This document shows positions 15,736-23,058 of a stretch of DNA of 64,000 nt, in pieces. This DNA is from Maricaulis sp965228215 (GTDB lineage: Bacteria; Pseudomonadota; Alphaproteobacteria; Caulobacterales; Maricaulaceae), in contig OZ245800.1 of NCBI GenBank assembly GCA_965228215.1, positions 1,860,001 through 1,924,000 on the forward strand. Direction: 5' to 3'. A program made the translations under genes and the position numbers. Under the pieces are notes generated by a model that was not told the DNA's origin, made no database searches, and was given only the letters and a program-made list of their open reading frames with translations. Position 1 is the stretch's first letter; each line of letters starts with the position of its first letter.

Positions 15736-16183
15736 GAGTTCGAGATTGCTCGCCCCTTAGGAGGGGCGAGGCGCTGGCGCTATCCCACCCTTTCCCACCC
15801 TGATGGCCTGCGGCCGGAAGCGTGATCCAAATTGGCCTTAACCCGGCCAATTGTGTCTCCCACTTCTAAGAGAAGAATCCGTCTTGTGACGGCTTCTTGG
15901 CGAGGCCCTTCCCAGAGTCCCCAGACGGGGACTCGTCAGGCCCTCGTGACACATGTGCCACGGTGCTTGGCATGAAGCTTTGGTGCAACGGCACATGTGT
16001 CGGTTGTGCTATAGCTCGGCGTTTCAACCTGGAGTATATTCTCGCGGATGAGATCGACTTGGGCGGGAGCAAGCAGGATGTATACGGGCAAAAATGCGCC
16101 GTTACATGTATACCATTCGAAGCACACAAAGTGTGTCCTCAAGGTTTCCTGCTTGTCCTTCAGGTGCCAGGAGGGCTTAACGA
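15736..16183. other. Hairpin-rich intergenic region, candidate origin of transfer
   Basis: No gene is evident. Structures in order: hairpin CTCGCCCC/GGGGCGAG (15749-15770); direct repeats of TCCCACCCT at 15783 and 15793; hairpin AATTGGCC/GGCCAATT (15830-15852); hairpin GAGTCCCC/GGGGACTC (15915-15934); and a 12-bp inverted repeat GACACATGTGCC / GGCACATGTGTC with a 30-base spacer (15948-16001). Being directly upstream of mobC and the relaxase gene, with inverted and direct repeats, is typical for oriT. The nick site itself cannot be placed. Confidence 0.6.
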
Positions 16184-16513
16184 ATGCCGCCTAGGGGCTA
16201 TCGCAAGTCACACGCCGAAACTCGATCCGTGAGGATCGATGTCTATGTCACACCAACCGAGTTGGCGGCCATCGACGCGTCGGCGGAGACCTGCGATCAG
16301 ACCCGTGCAGCATTCGTGCGTGCGTGTGCGCTGGGGGCTCGCCCCCAAGCGAAACCCGCACGCGTTACAGCGGATGCCATTCGCCAGCTGACTAAGGTTG
16401 GCAACAACCTCAATCAGCTCGCAAAGCAAGCCAACGCCGGCTTCGTTGTGTCGGCTCCCGCGATCAACGCAGCCCTGGACGCTGTCCTGTCCGCTGTGCG
16501 CCGCATCGGCTGA
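16184..16513 (+). CDS. mobC: Relaxosome accessory protein, MobC-like
   Basis: The 109 residues have a ribbon-helix-helix-like N-terminal part (SVRIDVYVTPTELAAIDASA) and the MobC signature TKVGNNLNQLAKQANAG followed by a helical end. It would bind oriT and help the relaxase melt DNA at the nick site. A perfect AGGAGG lies upstream of the ATG. The relaxase gene follows after 7 bases. MobC proteins of this size partner MOBP relaxases. Confidence 0.85.
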   Translation: MPPRGYRKSHAETRSVRIDVYVTPTELAAIDASAETCDQTRAAFVRACALGARPQAKPARVTADAIRQLTKVGNNLNQLAKQANAGFVVSAPAINAALDAVLSAVRRIG

Positions 16514-16520
16514 GCTTTCC

Positions 16521-17438
16521 ATGATCGGAGAAGCTCAGACAGGTACCGGCTTTGGCGGCCTCGCCCGATACCTCGCCACGGGGCAGCGTGGCGATCGACC
16601 TGAACGGGTCGAGTGGGCTGAGGCGCGCAATCTGCCGACAACCGATCCGGACACATATCCTGCGATGATGCGTGCCACGGCGCGGATGTCGCGACGGGTC
16701 AAAGATCCCGTCTTTCATTTTTCAGTGAGTTGGCCCGTCGAAGAGAAGCTTGATCGTGACGGTATGCTGAGCATTGCCGATCGTACGCTCTCAGATCTGG
16801 ACCTTTCCGAGCATCAGTCCGTCATCGTCTGTCACAACGATACCGAACATCCCCATATCCATGTGATGGTGAACCGGGTGCATCCGGACACCGGAAAGGC
16901 CTGGGCCAAGTGGCGCTACAAGACCCGCCTGGAACGCTCGCTCAAAACCCAAGAGAGGGAGTTAGGCTTACAGCAAGTACCTGGACGACTCTCCCGTGTG
17001 TTGAGCTTTGGGGAGCGTTTGAAGAAGCGGGCGGAAGGCGGATTTGACGTCAATGCTCTTGTCGCTTGGGGCAAGGACAAGATCGGTGAGTTGCGCCAGT
17101 TCATGCGGCCGCATTTTGATGAAGCGTCGTCATGGAATGATCTTGAAGATCGAGTGGCCGAGCGCGGGCTCGGTATCCATGGCAAAGGCCAGGGATTGAT
17201 CTTCAGCGATGGGAAGGGCTTCGCCAAGCTCTCCCAGGTCGGGGGCAAGAAGCATCGCTTGGCGATGCTCGAAGCGCGCTTCGGCGACTGGAAGAGCTAT
17301 GAGGCGCAGCGGAAGAAGGTCGGTGGCTTTGATCGCCATGGTGATCATGATCATCATCAACATGTCGATGAACATGATGAGATTGAGCGTCGGCTGCGTC
17401 TCCGACGCGAGCGCGGCGACGATGGTTTGGAGCGGTGA
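16521..17438 (+). CDS. Relaxase / mobilization nuclease, MOBP (VirD2-like) type
   Basis: Cleaves one strand at oriT and stays bound to the 5' end. The 305-residue frame begins at MIGEAQTGTG, chosen because it follows mobC directly. The metal-binding motif is HNDTEHPHIHVMVNR (His105, His112, His114), and Tyr17 (ARYLATG) is the likely nucleophile. It is short: little lies beyond the nuclease domain except a His/Asp-rich tract (HGDHDHHQHVDEHDE, about 273-287) and a basic tail. No helicase or primase domain. Confidence 0.9.
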   Translation: MIGEAQTGTGFGGLARYLATGQRGDRPERVEWAEARNLPTTDPDTYPAMMRATARMSRRVKDPVFHFSVSWPVEEKLDRDGMLSIADRTLSDLDLSEHQSVIVCHNDTEHPHIHVMVNRVHPDTGKAWAKWRYKTRLERSLKTQERELGLQQVPGRLSRVLSFGERLKKRAEGGFDVNALVAWGKDKIGELRQFMRPHFDEASSWNDLEDRVAERGLGIHGKGQGLIFSDGKGFAKLSQVGGKKHRLAMLEARFGDWKSYEAQRKKVGGFDRHGDHDHHQHVDEHDEIERRLRLRRERGDDGLER

Positions 17439-17463
17439 GGGTGTTTATAAACTTTCAATTATG

Positions 17464-17545
17464 GGTAGTAGAGCTACCTATAAATAGAAAAGAATAAACT
17501 GGCGTTCAGTTTAGAAATTTATTATATTGGGTAACATGACTACCC
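17464..17545. promoter_or_regulatory. Inverted repeats upstream of the abiE operon
   Basis: GGTAG-N5-CTACC (17464-17478) and GGGTA-N7-TACCC (17529-17545) bracket the AT-rich promoter region; the second covers the abiEi start codon. AbiEi antitoxins are known to repress their own promoter by binding paired inverted repeats, so these are the expected operators. Confidence 0.55.
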
Positions 17546-18345
17546 GAAAAACTACAAAATTAAACCAATTGCAGCACCTTTTACCGGAGGGGAGCTTAGC
17601 TGATGGGCGGTGGTTAGAGGCTAAAGGATACTCCTCGGACCTTCGGAAACACTATGTTCGAAGTGGATGGTTAGTGCCAATCGCGCGCGGCGTTTACGCC
17701 CGTGGATCGCAAAAGCTCAGATGGCAAAACGTTATCTACTCGCTCCAGTCAATAATGGAGTATCCCGTTCTCGTCGGCGGTCGAACCGCCTTGGAGTTGC
17801 TTGGACATGAGCATTATCTGCGTCTGGGCGGGCACCGAACCGTACATCTATACGCCGTTGGTAGATTGCCAACTTGGCTCTTGAGGCTAGACCTAGATGT
17901 GACGTTTCATACTCACAACGCGGCAAAGCTATTTTCTAGCCTGGGAACCAGCGTCGAGCTTGAACGCAACAACACAATTACGTCGGAACAATCACTCGAT
18001 TGGGGGGACCCAAATCGACCGATCCAACTTTCGACGCGTGAGCGCGCAACGCTCGAAATGCTTGATGAAGTTCCAAACCACGAGACGTTCGATCATGTCG
18101 ACAAGGTGTTCGAGGGGCTTTCCAATCTTAGCCCTCGACGAACTCAAAAGCTTCTTGAAGCCTGCAAAAATGTAAAAGTGAAGCGGTTGTTCTTCTGGTT
18201 CGCTAAGCGGCATCAACATGCTTGGCTGAAGCACATCAACGAGCAAAACGTTGACCTCGGAACAGGGAACCGCTCCCTCGTTCCGGGCGGCAAGCTGGAT
18301 CCCACGTACCGCATAACGATACCTAAGGAGATGTATGAACGCTGA
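17536..18345 (+). CDS. abiEi: AbiEi-type antitoxin / transcriptional repressor
   Basis: Antitoxin of the type IV toxin-antitoxin system AbiE, which gives abortive infection against phages. The 269 residues begin with a winged-helix region (LLPEGSLADGRWLEAKGYSS, LRKHYVRSGWLVPIARGVYA), followed by the AbiEi C-terminal domain (LVGGRTALELLGHEHYL). The ATG at MTTRKTTK was preferred to an upstream TTG. Its stop overlaps the toxin start by 11 bases. Composition is AT-richer than the backbone. Confidence 0.88.
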   Translation: MTTRKTTKLNQLQHLLPEGSLADGRWLEAKGYSSDLRKHYVRSGWLVPIARGVYARGSQKLRWQNVIYSLQSIMEYPVLVGGRTALELLGHEHYLRLGGHRTVHLYAVGRLPTWLLRLDLDVTFHTHNAAKLFSSLGTSVELERNNTITSEQSLDWGDPNRPIQLSTRERATLEMLDEVPNHETFDHVDKVFEGLSNLSPRRTQKLLEACKNVKVKRLFFWFAKRHQHAWLKHINEQNVDLGTGNRSLVPGGKLDPTYRITIPKEMYER

Positions 18346-19267
18346 TACTTACCATCAACAAGTGAGCCTTCTCACTCGTGTCTTACCCTTCGTGGCCAAG
18401 GAAACGGATTTCGCGCTGAAAGGCGGTACGGCAATCAACCTGTTTTATCGGGATTTGCCGCGTCTCTCGGTTGATATTGACCTCATTTACCTACCTCGTG
18501 CTGATCGATCGACAGCACTCGCCGAAATCGATGCGGCGTTTGATCGGATGACCAGTGTACTCTCTAAGGCATTTCCAGAGGGCCAGGTCGGCCGAATTGC
18601 CGGTGGAGGAGGAGGTGATACGCGCTTGCTCGTAAACCTGGGTGGTGTCGCCGTTAAAGTTGAGACGTCCCCCGTTCTTAGAGGAACAGTACACGCGCCG
18701 GACTTGATGGCGGTTACCGAACCCGTTGAAAGCGAATTCGGATTTGCTGAGATCCAGGTCGTTTCCTTTGAAGATTTGTTCGCGGGAAAATTGGTTGCCG
18801 CTCTTGACCGTCAGCACCCGCGCGATCTGTTTGATGTCAAGCTCCTGTTGGAAAACGAGGGTGTCACCAAGGCGCTATTTGATACGTTTCTGGTCTATCT
18901 ATCATCGTCGAGTAGGCCGCCTCACGAGATACTCGATCCCAATTTAAAAGACCTGGACAAGACATTCGTCGAAGAATTCGAAGGCATGACAGCTTCGTCG
19001 GTTAGCGTGGGGGATTTAGCAGAGGCACGCGCTGAGCTTGTTCGGCAAGTCCACGCGCTCCTTGACGACCGCGCGCGACGCTTCTTGCTGGCGATACACG
19101 ACTGTCAGCCTGATTTCGATGTTTTGGGTATGACGGGGATTGATGAACTGCCGGCGATCCGCTGGAAGCTCCTAAATCTGAAAAAACTGCTGACCGGGAA
19201 TCCTGGCAAGCATGCTGAGCTTCGGCGCATGATTGAGACGGTGGGGACCGCCGATCATACTTCGTAG
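18335..19267 (+). CDS. abiEii: AbiEii-type toxin, nucleotidyltransferase
   Basis: Nucleotidyltransferase-fold toxin of the AbiE system. The 310 residues carry motif I FALKGGTAINLFYRDLPR followed by LSVDIDLIYLP (Gly30-Gly31 and metal ligands Asp47, Asp49), then KVETSP, and the conserved HPRDLFDVKLLLEN. The start lies within the end of abiEi, so translation is coupled and antitoxin is made first. About 150 bases separate its end from the end of the opposing ubiquitin-like operon. Confidence 0.9.
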   Translation: MNADTYHQQVSLLTRVLPFVAKETDFALKGGTAINLFYRDLPRLSVDIDLIYLPRADRSTALAEIDAAFDRMTSVLSKAFPEGQVGRIAGGGGGDTRLLVNLGGVAVKVETSPVLRGTVHAPDLMAVTEPVESEFGFAEIQVVSFEDLFAGKLVAALDRQHPRDLFDVKLLLENEGVTKALFDTFLVYLSSSSRPPHEILDPNLKDLDKTFVEEFEGMTASSVSVGDLAEARAELVRQVHALLDDRARRFLLAIHDCQPDFDVLGMTGIDELPAIRWKLLNLKKLLTGNPGKHAELRRMIETVGTADHTS

Positions 19268-19311
19268 CGAGAGAGGTGGAGGCGAAGGGTAACACCGCCC
19301 TTGCTCCGTCA

Positions 19312-19328
19312 ACCCTACTAGGGGGTAT
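19312..19328. promoter_or_regulatory. CsoR/RcnR-operator-like sequence without a gene
   Basis: ACCCTACTAGGGGGTAT has ACCC-N7-GGGT arms and resembles the perfect CsoR-type palindrome at 46707-46723. It lies in the short gap between abiEii and the DUF6527 gene, with no start codon after it on either strand. It may be a relic or a chance match. Confidence 0.25.
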
Positions 19329-19415
19329 GACTTCCACGGCGGTTCGGCGTTTCTTGGGGAAGTGTCGGCTCCGAGGGAATGCCGGTGTGTCCCACCAAGG
19401 GAATGGAGATGGGAG

Positions 19416-19805
19416 TTAGTTGAATAGTCGACGTACGATTCCCCACATGCGCTGGAGCCAGTTCGGCGGTTCAACTGCTTCCTTCTTCTTCCTATCGGCC
19501 TGACGGATCTGAGTGATCTGCTGATTTTGCATGTCCCCGGCCCACTGCACCTGCCCATCACGGATCCAGTAGTGTGAGCGACAAGGGAAACTCCAATTGC
19601 CAATGGATGGATGAAGCGAAACTGCCTCTCCGTCGTAGATCATTTTCCAGTCTGTCCGGCTAAGTGGGGTCACGACCTCAAGGCCGCATCCGCACTCGCA
19701 AAGGTGAACTGCGGTGGCAAAATCAACGGAAATATACAGCGTGCCAGGTTCGATCGCCGCCGGGATCGCATCAACGAATTTGTGCTTGATCTGCTTATTC
19801 TTCAT
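19416..19805 (-). CDS. DUF6527 family zinc-binding protein of a ubiquitin-like operon
   Basis: The 129 residues show the DUF6527 pattern: His34 and Cys36, Cys38, Cys40 in HLCECGCG, then SLHPSIGNWSFPCRSHYWI with Cys75 and His78, followed by a basic helical C-terminus. The Cys/His set suggests a zinc-binding fold. Genes of this family are found with prokaryotic Ubl/E1 operons; the molecular role is not established. It overlaps the end of the ThiF gene by 11 bases and is the last gene of the operon 21469-19416. Confidence 0.8.
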   Translation of the reverse strand: MKNKQIKHKFVDAIPAAIEPGTLYISVDFATAVHLCECGCGLEVVTPLSRTDWKMIYDGEAVSLHPSIGNWSFPCRSHYWIRDGQVQWAGDMQNQQITQIRQADRKKKEAVEPPNWLQRMWGIVRRLFN

Positions 19806-20982
19806 GGAAATGGCTGTTCGTTATGACGTTGCCGTCTATTGTGAAATTGGATTGGTGCTCCCGCTCCAAATCCCCGTAAAATCCGAAAAGTTTCTTCCAC
19901 CGGATAACCGCCAGCGAGGCGTTCAATGCATTCAGATCGGCAATCTGAATATTCTGCCGATATGCATCATCAACATCGGTTGCGCCGGTGTTTACGCACT
20001 TCCCGAAATGAGACCGCTGATTAGGTGAGCTGGTGGTTGTGCGCACGACGCCAAAGAGCGCATCGTCCACAATGCTGATGCCCATCCCAACGTCGATAAA
20101 CGGGATCCCGTCCGCTTCGAGCTTCTCGGCAATGGCGCCCTTCAATTCACCTTTGTCGATTGCCACGAACACGAAGTCCATGCCGTCAAGAAGCGACAAG
20201 TTCTCATCCGTCAAATACGTCGGGTGAGGAATGATCCCCTTCCGCATCGAGCTATAGGTATCCGCCAGGTATTCCACCTTCTTGAGCCGTTTTCGCAGCT
20301 GTTCGACCGTTATAGCGCCCGGTGCCCGAAAGGCGTTGTGCTGGATAAACTCGTCACCATCGATCAAATGAATTTGGCGGACTGGTGTCTTGGCAACAAG
20401 GTCGAGGATGTACGCTCCCGTACCGCCTAGGCCAACAATTGCGATTTTTGAAAGCTTGAGTTTCTCGACAACGCCAGCAATTCCAGCGCGGCTGGAAGCG
20501 GTATCGATATAGTTGAAAGGCGAGTCTTCATCACCCGGTTCTGTTACCGCAAAAGTGCGCGCGGTGACTGTCGGGTCGATGGCTTCCGCTGGCCCTGAAA
20601 TCATCGCCGCATAGGTCGTCATTTTCTCGTAGTAGTCTACGTAGCGACCAGTGCCGGTGGGCTTGCATGAAAAGGTTCGCTCAACGACGAGGCCGTCCCC
20701 AAGGTTTTCACGAGCCGTGCTGTGGACCATGTTTTTCAAAGCGCGGCCATCTTTGTCGCATGGATGCTCACCCGCAAATTTCATTACATGAGTGCTGGGT
20801 GGTGCCGTTTTATCTCCAGCGAGATCGAGGACAGAGACAAGGGTGCCGCGTCTTATAGCTTTATCGCTGGCGACATAGGGCACATTTCTGATCACAAGGT
20901 GCCCTGACACGACGGATACTTCGTACCCATCAGCAAAGAGTTTTTGTAGATCTGCGCTACGACTTATCAGTTGCTGTGACAT
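19795..20982 (-). CDS. ThiF/E1-like adenylyltransferase with N-terminal DUF6791-like domain
   Basis: The C-terminal half (about 165-395) is an E1/ThiF/MoeB-type ATPase: GLGGTG (184-189), HLIDGDEFIQHNAFR (Asp208, Asp210, Asn216, Arg219) and the FVAIDKGELK strand. Cys329 (FGKCV) is a candidate thioester cysteine. The N-terminal half (1-160) is a separate domain with HVMKFAGEHPCDKDG (Cys75) and TFSCKPTG (Cys106), matching what is catalogued as DUF6791. It would adenylate the Ubl encoded just upstream, whose end it overlaps by 26 bases. No separate E2 or JAB peptidase gene is seen. Confidence 0.88.
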   Translation of the reverse strand: MSQQLISRSADLQKLFADGYEVSVVSGHLVIRNVPYVASDKAIRRGTLVSVLDLAGDKTAPPSTHVMKFAGEHPCDKDGRALKNMVHSTARENLGDGLVVERTFSCKPTGTGRYVDYYEKMTTYAAMISGPAEAIDPTVTARTFAVTEPGDEDSPFNYIDTASSRAGIAGVVEKLKLSKIAIVGLGGTGAYILDLVAKTPVRQIHLIDGDEFIQHNAFRAPGAITVEQLRKRLKKVEYLADTYSSMRKGIIPHPTYLTDENLSLLDGMDFVFVAIDKGELKGAIAEKLEADGIPFIDVGMGISIVDDALFGVVRTTTSSPNQRSHFGKCVNTGATDVDDAYRQNIQIADLNALNASLAVIRWKKLFGFYGDLEREHQSNFTIDGNVITNSHFHEE

Positions 20983-21217
20983 TGAAGATCATACCTTTTT
21001 TGACCTTCACCGTTTCGCCTTCCGCCAGATTGCCGTCCGGCTTGTTGCCGTGCCCCTTACGGTAGGTGATGGTGAAACAAATGAACTCGCCGGTTGGCGG
21101 ATTCTCGAAGGCGAGTTCAACAAGCTCATCAGATGAGATCGTCTTCCCGCTAACCGTCTTCTCGCGACCGTTGATGACGATCGTGATTTCCTTGGTCGGT
21201 TTCTTTCCGTTCTTCAT
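20957..21217 (-). CDS. Ubiquitin-like protein, multiubiquitin family, single domain
   Basis: The 86 residues match one multiubiquitin-type beta-grasp domain: a strand ITIVINGREKTV, then TISSDELVELAFENPPTG, FTITYRKGHG, the hydrophilic LAEGETVKVKKG and the end MIFNVTATDKS. Many relatives carry two or more such domains in tandem; here there is only one. It does not end in Gly-Gly, so any conjugation would need C-terminal processing or a different chemistry. A good AGGAA ribosome site precedes ATG. Second gene of the operon. Confidence 0.82.
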   Translation of the reverse strand: MKNGKKPTKEITIVINGREKTVSGKTISSDELVELAFENPPTGEFICFTITYRKGHGNKPDGNLAEGETVKVKKGMIFNVTATDKS

Positions 21218-21235
21218 TCCTGTGTTCCTTCTGCT

Positions 21236-21469
21236 CTAGCCTTTGGGCGGATACGGATCGTTGCCGTGGCTGTCGCTTTGGGCGATCCGACCGTCCTTGT
21301 TGTGAATGCGAAGCTCGCTGCCCTGGTTGCGACTGATCTCGCGCCCGCGGCTAACTGCCTCTTGTTTCGTTTCGTGGTGGCTACTTGCGCGTTGCGCGCC
21401 ACCTTTTTTGACGTCCCATCCCCCGTTCGGGTTTGGAACGATGTGATGGGACTTGGGCCCTCTACTCAT
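21236..21469 (-). CDS. DUF2188 domain protein
   Basis: The 77 residues match the short DUF2188 pattern (HIVPNPNGGWDVKKGGAQRASSHHETKQEAV, broken here only as a description: HIVPNPNGGWDV, then SSHHETKQEAVSRG, then LRIHNKDGRIAQSDSHG). It is small, basic and without a known biochemical role. First gene of the operon, 18 bases before the Ubl gene and divergent from the XRE regulator, so it shares the operator region 21511-21580. Confidence 0.8.
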   Translation of the reverse strand: MSRGPKSHHIVPNPNGGWDVKKGGAQRASSHHETKQEAVSRGREISRNQGSELRIHNKDGRIAQSDSHGNDPYPPKG

Positions 21470-21510
21470 TATCTACCTCCGTAGGTTGGTTCATTCTATG
21501 CGCACAAAAA

Positions 21511-21526
21511 GTTCGCTATACCGAAC
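21511..21526. promoter_or_regulatory. Operator 1 of the XRE regulator (GTTCG-N6-CGAAC)
   Basis: GTTCGCTATACCGAAC is a 16-base dyad with 5-bp arms, located midway between the divergent DUF2188 and XRE genes. It is repeated as operator 2 at 21565-21580 with the same arms and spacing. Confidence 0.7.
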
Positions 21527-21564
21527 AACATAATTGATTGAAATTCGGAAGTCAAGGTGATAAT

Positions 21565-21580
21565 GTTCGGAAAAACGAAC
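21565..21580. promoter_or_regulatory. Operator 2 of the XRE regulator (GTTCG-N6-CGAAC)
   Basis: GTTCGGAAAAACGAAC lies 54 bases from operator 1 (start to start) and 14 bases before the XRE start codon. Two identical-arm dyads in a divergent promoter are typical for a repressor controlling itself and its neighbour. Confidence 0.7.
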
Positions 21581-21594
21581 AAGGAGATAGCGCT

Positions 21595-21909
21595 ATGGCA
21601 GGGGACCTAGGTGCTCGAATTAAGGAGTTGCGAAAAAAGCGCGGCCTAACCTTAGATCAGCTTGCTGAACTGACCGGATCGAGCAAAAGTTATATATGGG
21701 AACTGGAGAATAAGGCGCCGCCTCGTCCGTCCGCCGACAAGCTCTCGAAGATCGCTGACAAACTCGGCGTCACCATCACATATCTGATTGGCGAGCAAGC
21801 GGAAGAAGATGCGACCGATGCGAATTTCTATCGCAACTTCCAGAAGCTCGACCCGGAGAAAAAGGAGATGTTGCGGCGAATGGTTCAAGTCTGGGACGAC
21901 GATGAATGA
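21595..21909 (+). CDS. XRE-family helix-turn-helix repressor
   Basis: The 104-residue protein starts at MAGDLGARIKELRKKRG (after GGAGA), with a classic HTH (LTLDQLAELTGSSKSYIWEL, about 17-36) followed by DKLSKIADKLGVTITYLIG. The short C-terminus probably dimerises. Its stop overlaps the start of the ImmA/IrrE gene (ATGA). In XRE/ImmA pairs the metalloprotease relieves repression by cleaving the repressor; here the repressor probably controls itself and the divergent Ubl operon through the two GTTCG dyads. Confidence 0.9.
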   Translation: MAGDLGARIKELRKKRGLTLDQLAELTGSSKSYIWELENKAPPRPSADKLSKIADKLGVTITYLIGEQAEEDATDANFYRNFQKLDPEKKEMLRRMVQVWDDDE

Positions 21910-22814
21910 CTAAAGAGCGTTCTCCAACACGCTGGGCAATTGATATATCGAGGGTGCTCAATGACGTGCTGAAGGACGAACGATTCCCGGTTCCTGTAAT
22001 TGACGTTGCCAAGGAGTATTCCAGGCAAATCTACCCGGACGACGCTGTAACGCTCATTAAGCCAAGACGCATCGATGGGTTTGAGGGAATGCTGGCGCCA
22101 GCGCCCCGTGATCGCGGTAAGTTCGGTTGGGGCATCTTTTACAATGACGGCATCGAAGTACCTAGCCGCATCAACTTCACGCTGGCGCATGAATTCGGGC
22201 ACTATCTTGTCCATAGGAAGCGGTTTCCGGACGGGCGGCAGTGTAGCCAGCGAGACATGACCCGTTGGGACAGCAAGTACGCAGAAATAGAGTCTGAGGC
22301 GAATCTTTTTGCGGCAAATCTGCTGATGCCGCTCGATGACTTTCGGACGCAACTTCCCGCAGACGTCGCGCCAACATTCGACGACATTGGCGCATGTGCG
22401 TCGCGATATGATGTATCATTGACGGCCGCCATCTTGCGCTGGCTCGAATACACGTCAAAGCGATCGCTGCTAGTGGCGTCGACTGATGGCTTCGTGCTCT
22501 GGGCAAAGCCCAGTCGACCAGCCTTGAAGTCGCGGCTCTATATTAAAACGCGAGACGTACCTCCGGTCCCCTTGCCGGATGCGTCGCTCGCGTCCAATCG
22601 CGCGATTGCCACCGACAAAACATCGTCTTTGAAACATGCTCCTGGGGTCTGGTTCCCCCAGGAGGAGTGTGAGGAGCTGGTGCTGTTTGCGGACCGTTTC
22701 GATTTTGCGCTTTCACTGCTTCATTTTCCCGACCAGCCGAGGCGCATTTTTGACGATGAAGCGGACGATGATGACTTACTTACGCCTGCCGACTCCGGCA
22801 TGAAATGGCGCTAA
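21906..22814 (+). CDS. ImmA/IrrE family metallopeptidase
   Basis: The 302 residues contain zinc motif HEFGH (His95, Glu96, His99) and the third-ligand region IESEANLFAANLLMP. It is a likely anti-repressor protease for the XRE protein it overlaps, as in the ImmR/ImmA switch of ICEBs1. The C-terminal half (about 175-302) is an extra domain with no assignment and ends in an acidic stretch (FDDEADDDDLL). Last gene before the right end of the element. Confidence 0.9.
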   Translation: MTKERSPTRWAIDISRVLNDVLKDERFPVPVIDVAKEYSRQIYPDDAVTLIKPRRIDGFEGMLAPAPRDRGKFGWGIFYNDGIEVPSRINFTLAHEFGHYLVHRKRFPDGRQCSQRDMTRWDSKYAEIESEANLFAANLLMPLDDFRTQLPADVAPTFDDIGACASRYDVSLTAAILRWLEYTSKRSLLVASTDGFVLWAKPSRPALKSRLYIKTRDVPPVPLPDASLASNRAIATDKTSSLKHAPGVWFPQEECEELVLFADRFDFALSLLHFPDQPRRIFDDEADDDDLLTPADSGMKWR

Positions 22815-22969
22815 CCAACCGAATGGCCCACCGATAACCGGGCCGGGCACTCCCAAACGCTGTGCGAGCCCGTCTTTTGCCAAATATCGCTGAATAATCC
22901 TAAGCTTAGAAGGTGCGACGTTTATCCAGGTGGCGCTGGTAAAAAATGCGGTTTGTTTGTGTGCTAAAA

Positions 22970-22990
22970 TTACACATAAACTTACACATA
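22970..22990 (+). repeat. Probable integrase arm-type sites, right end
   Basis: TTACACATAAACTT (22970-22983) is identical to 3600-3613, and the unit TTACACATA is repeated at once at 22982-22990. It is located 70 to 90 bases inside attR in a very AT-rich, gene-free end (22815-23059). Confidence 0.6.
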
Positions 22991-23058
22991 TTTTGTTAGA
23001 GGAATTTTTAAAGCAATTAAAACAAATGTTTATGATGACCATTTCTTAAACTAAATGC

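Noticed and set aside
15897..16232. 111-codon open frame across the hairpin region upstream of mobC
   Set aside because: It runs through several inverted repeats and overlaps the well-supported mobC start; no family pattern or ribosome site.
16398..16520. Longer N-terminus for the relaxase
   Set aside because: The extra codons overlap mobC in another frame and lack relaxase similarity; the ATG at 16521 follows mobC directly.
22776..23042. 88-codon minus-strand frame at the right end of the element
   Set aside because: It overlaps the end of the ImmA gene and the AT-rich arm sites; composition looks non-coding.
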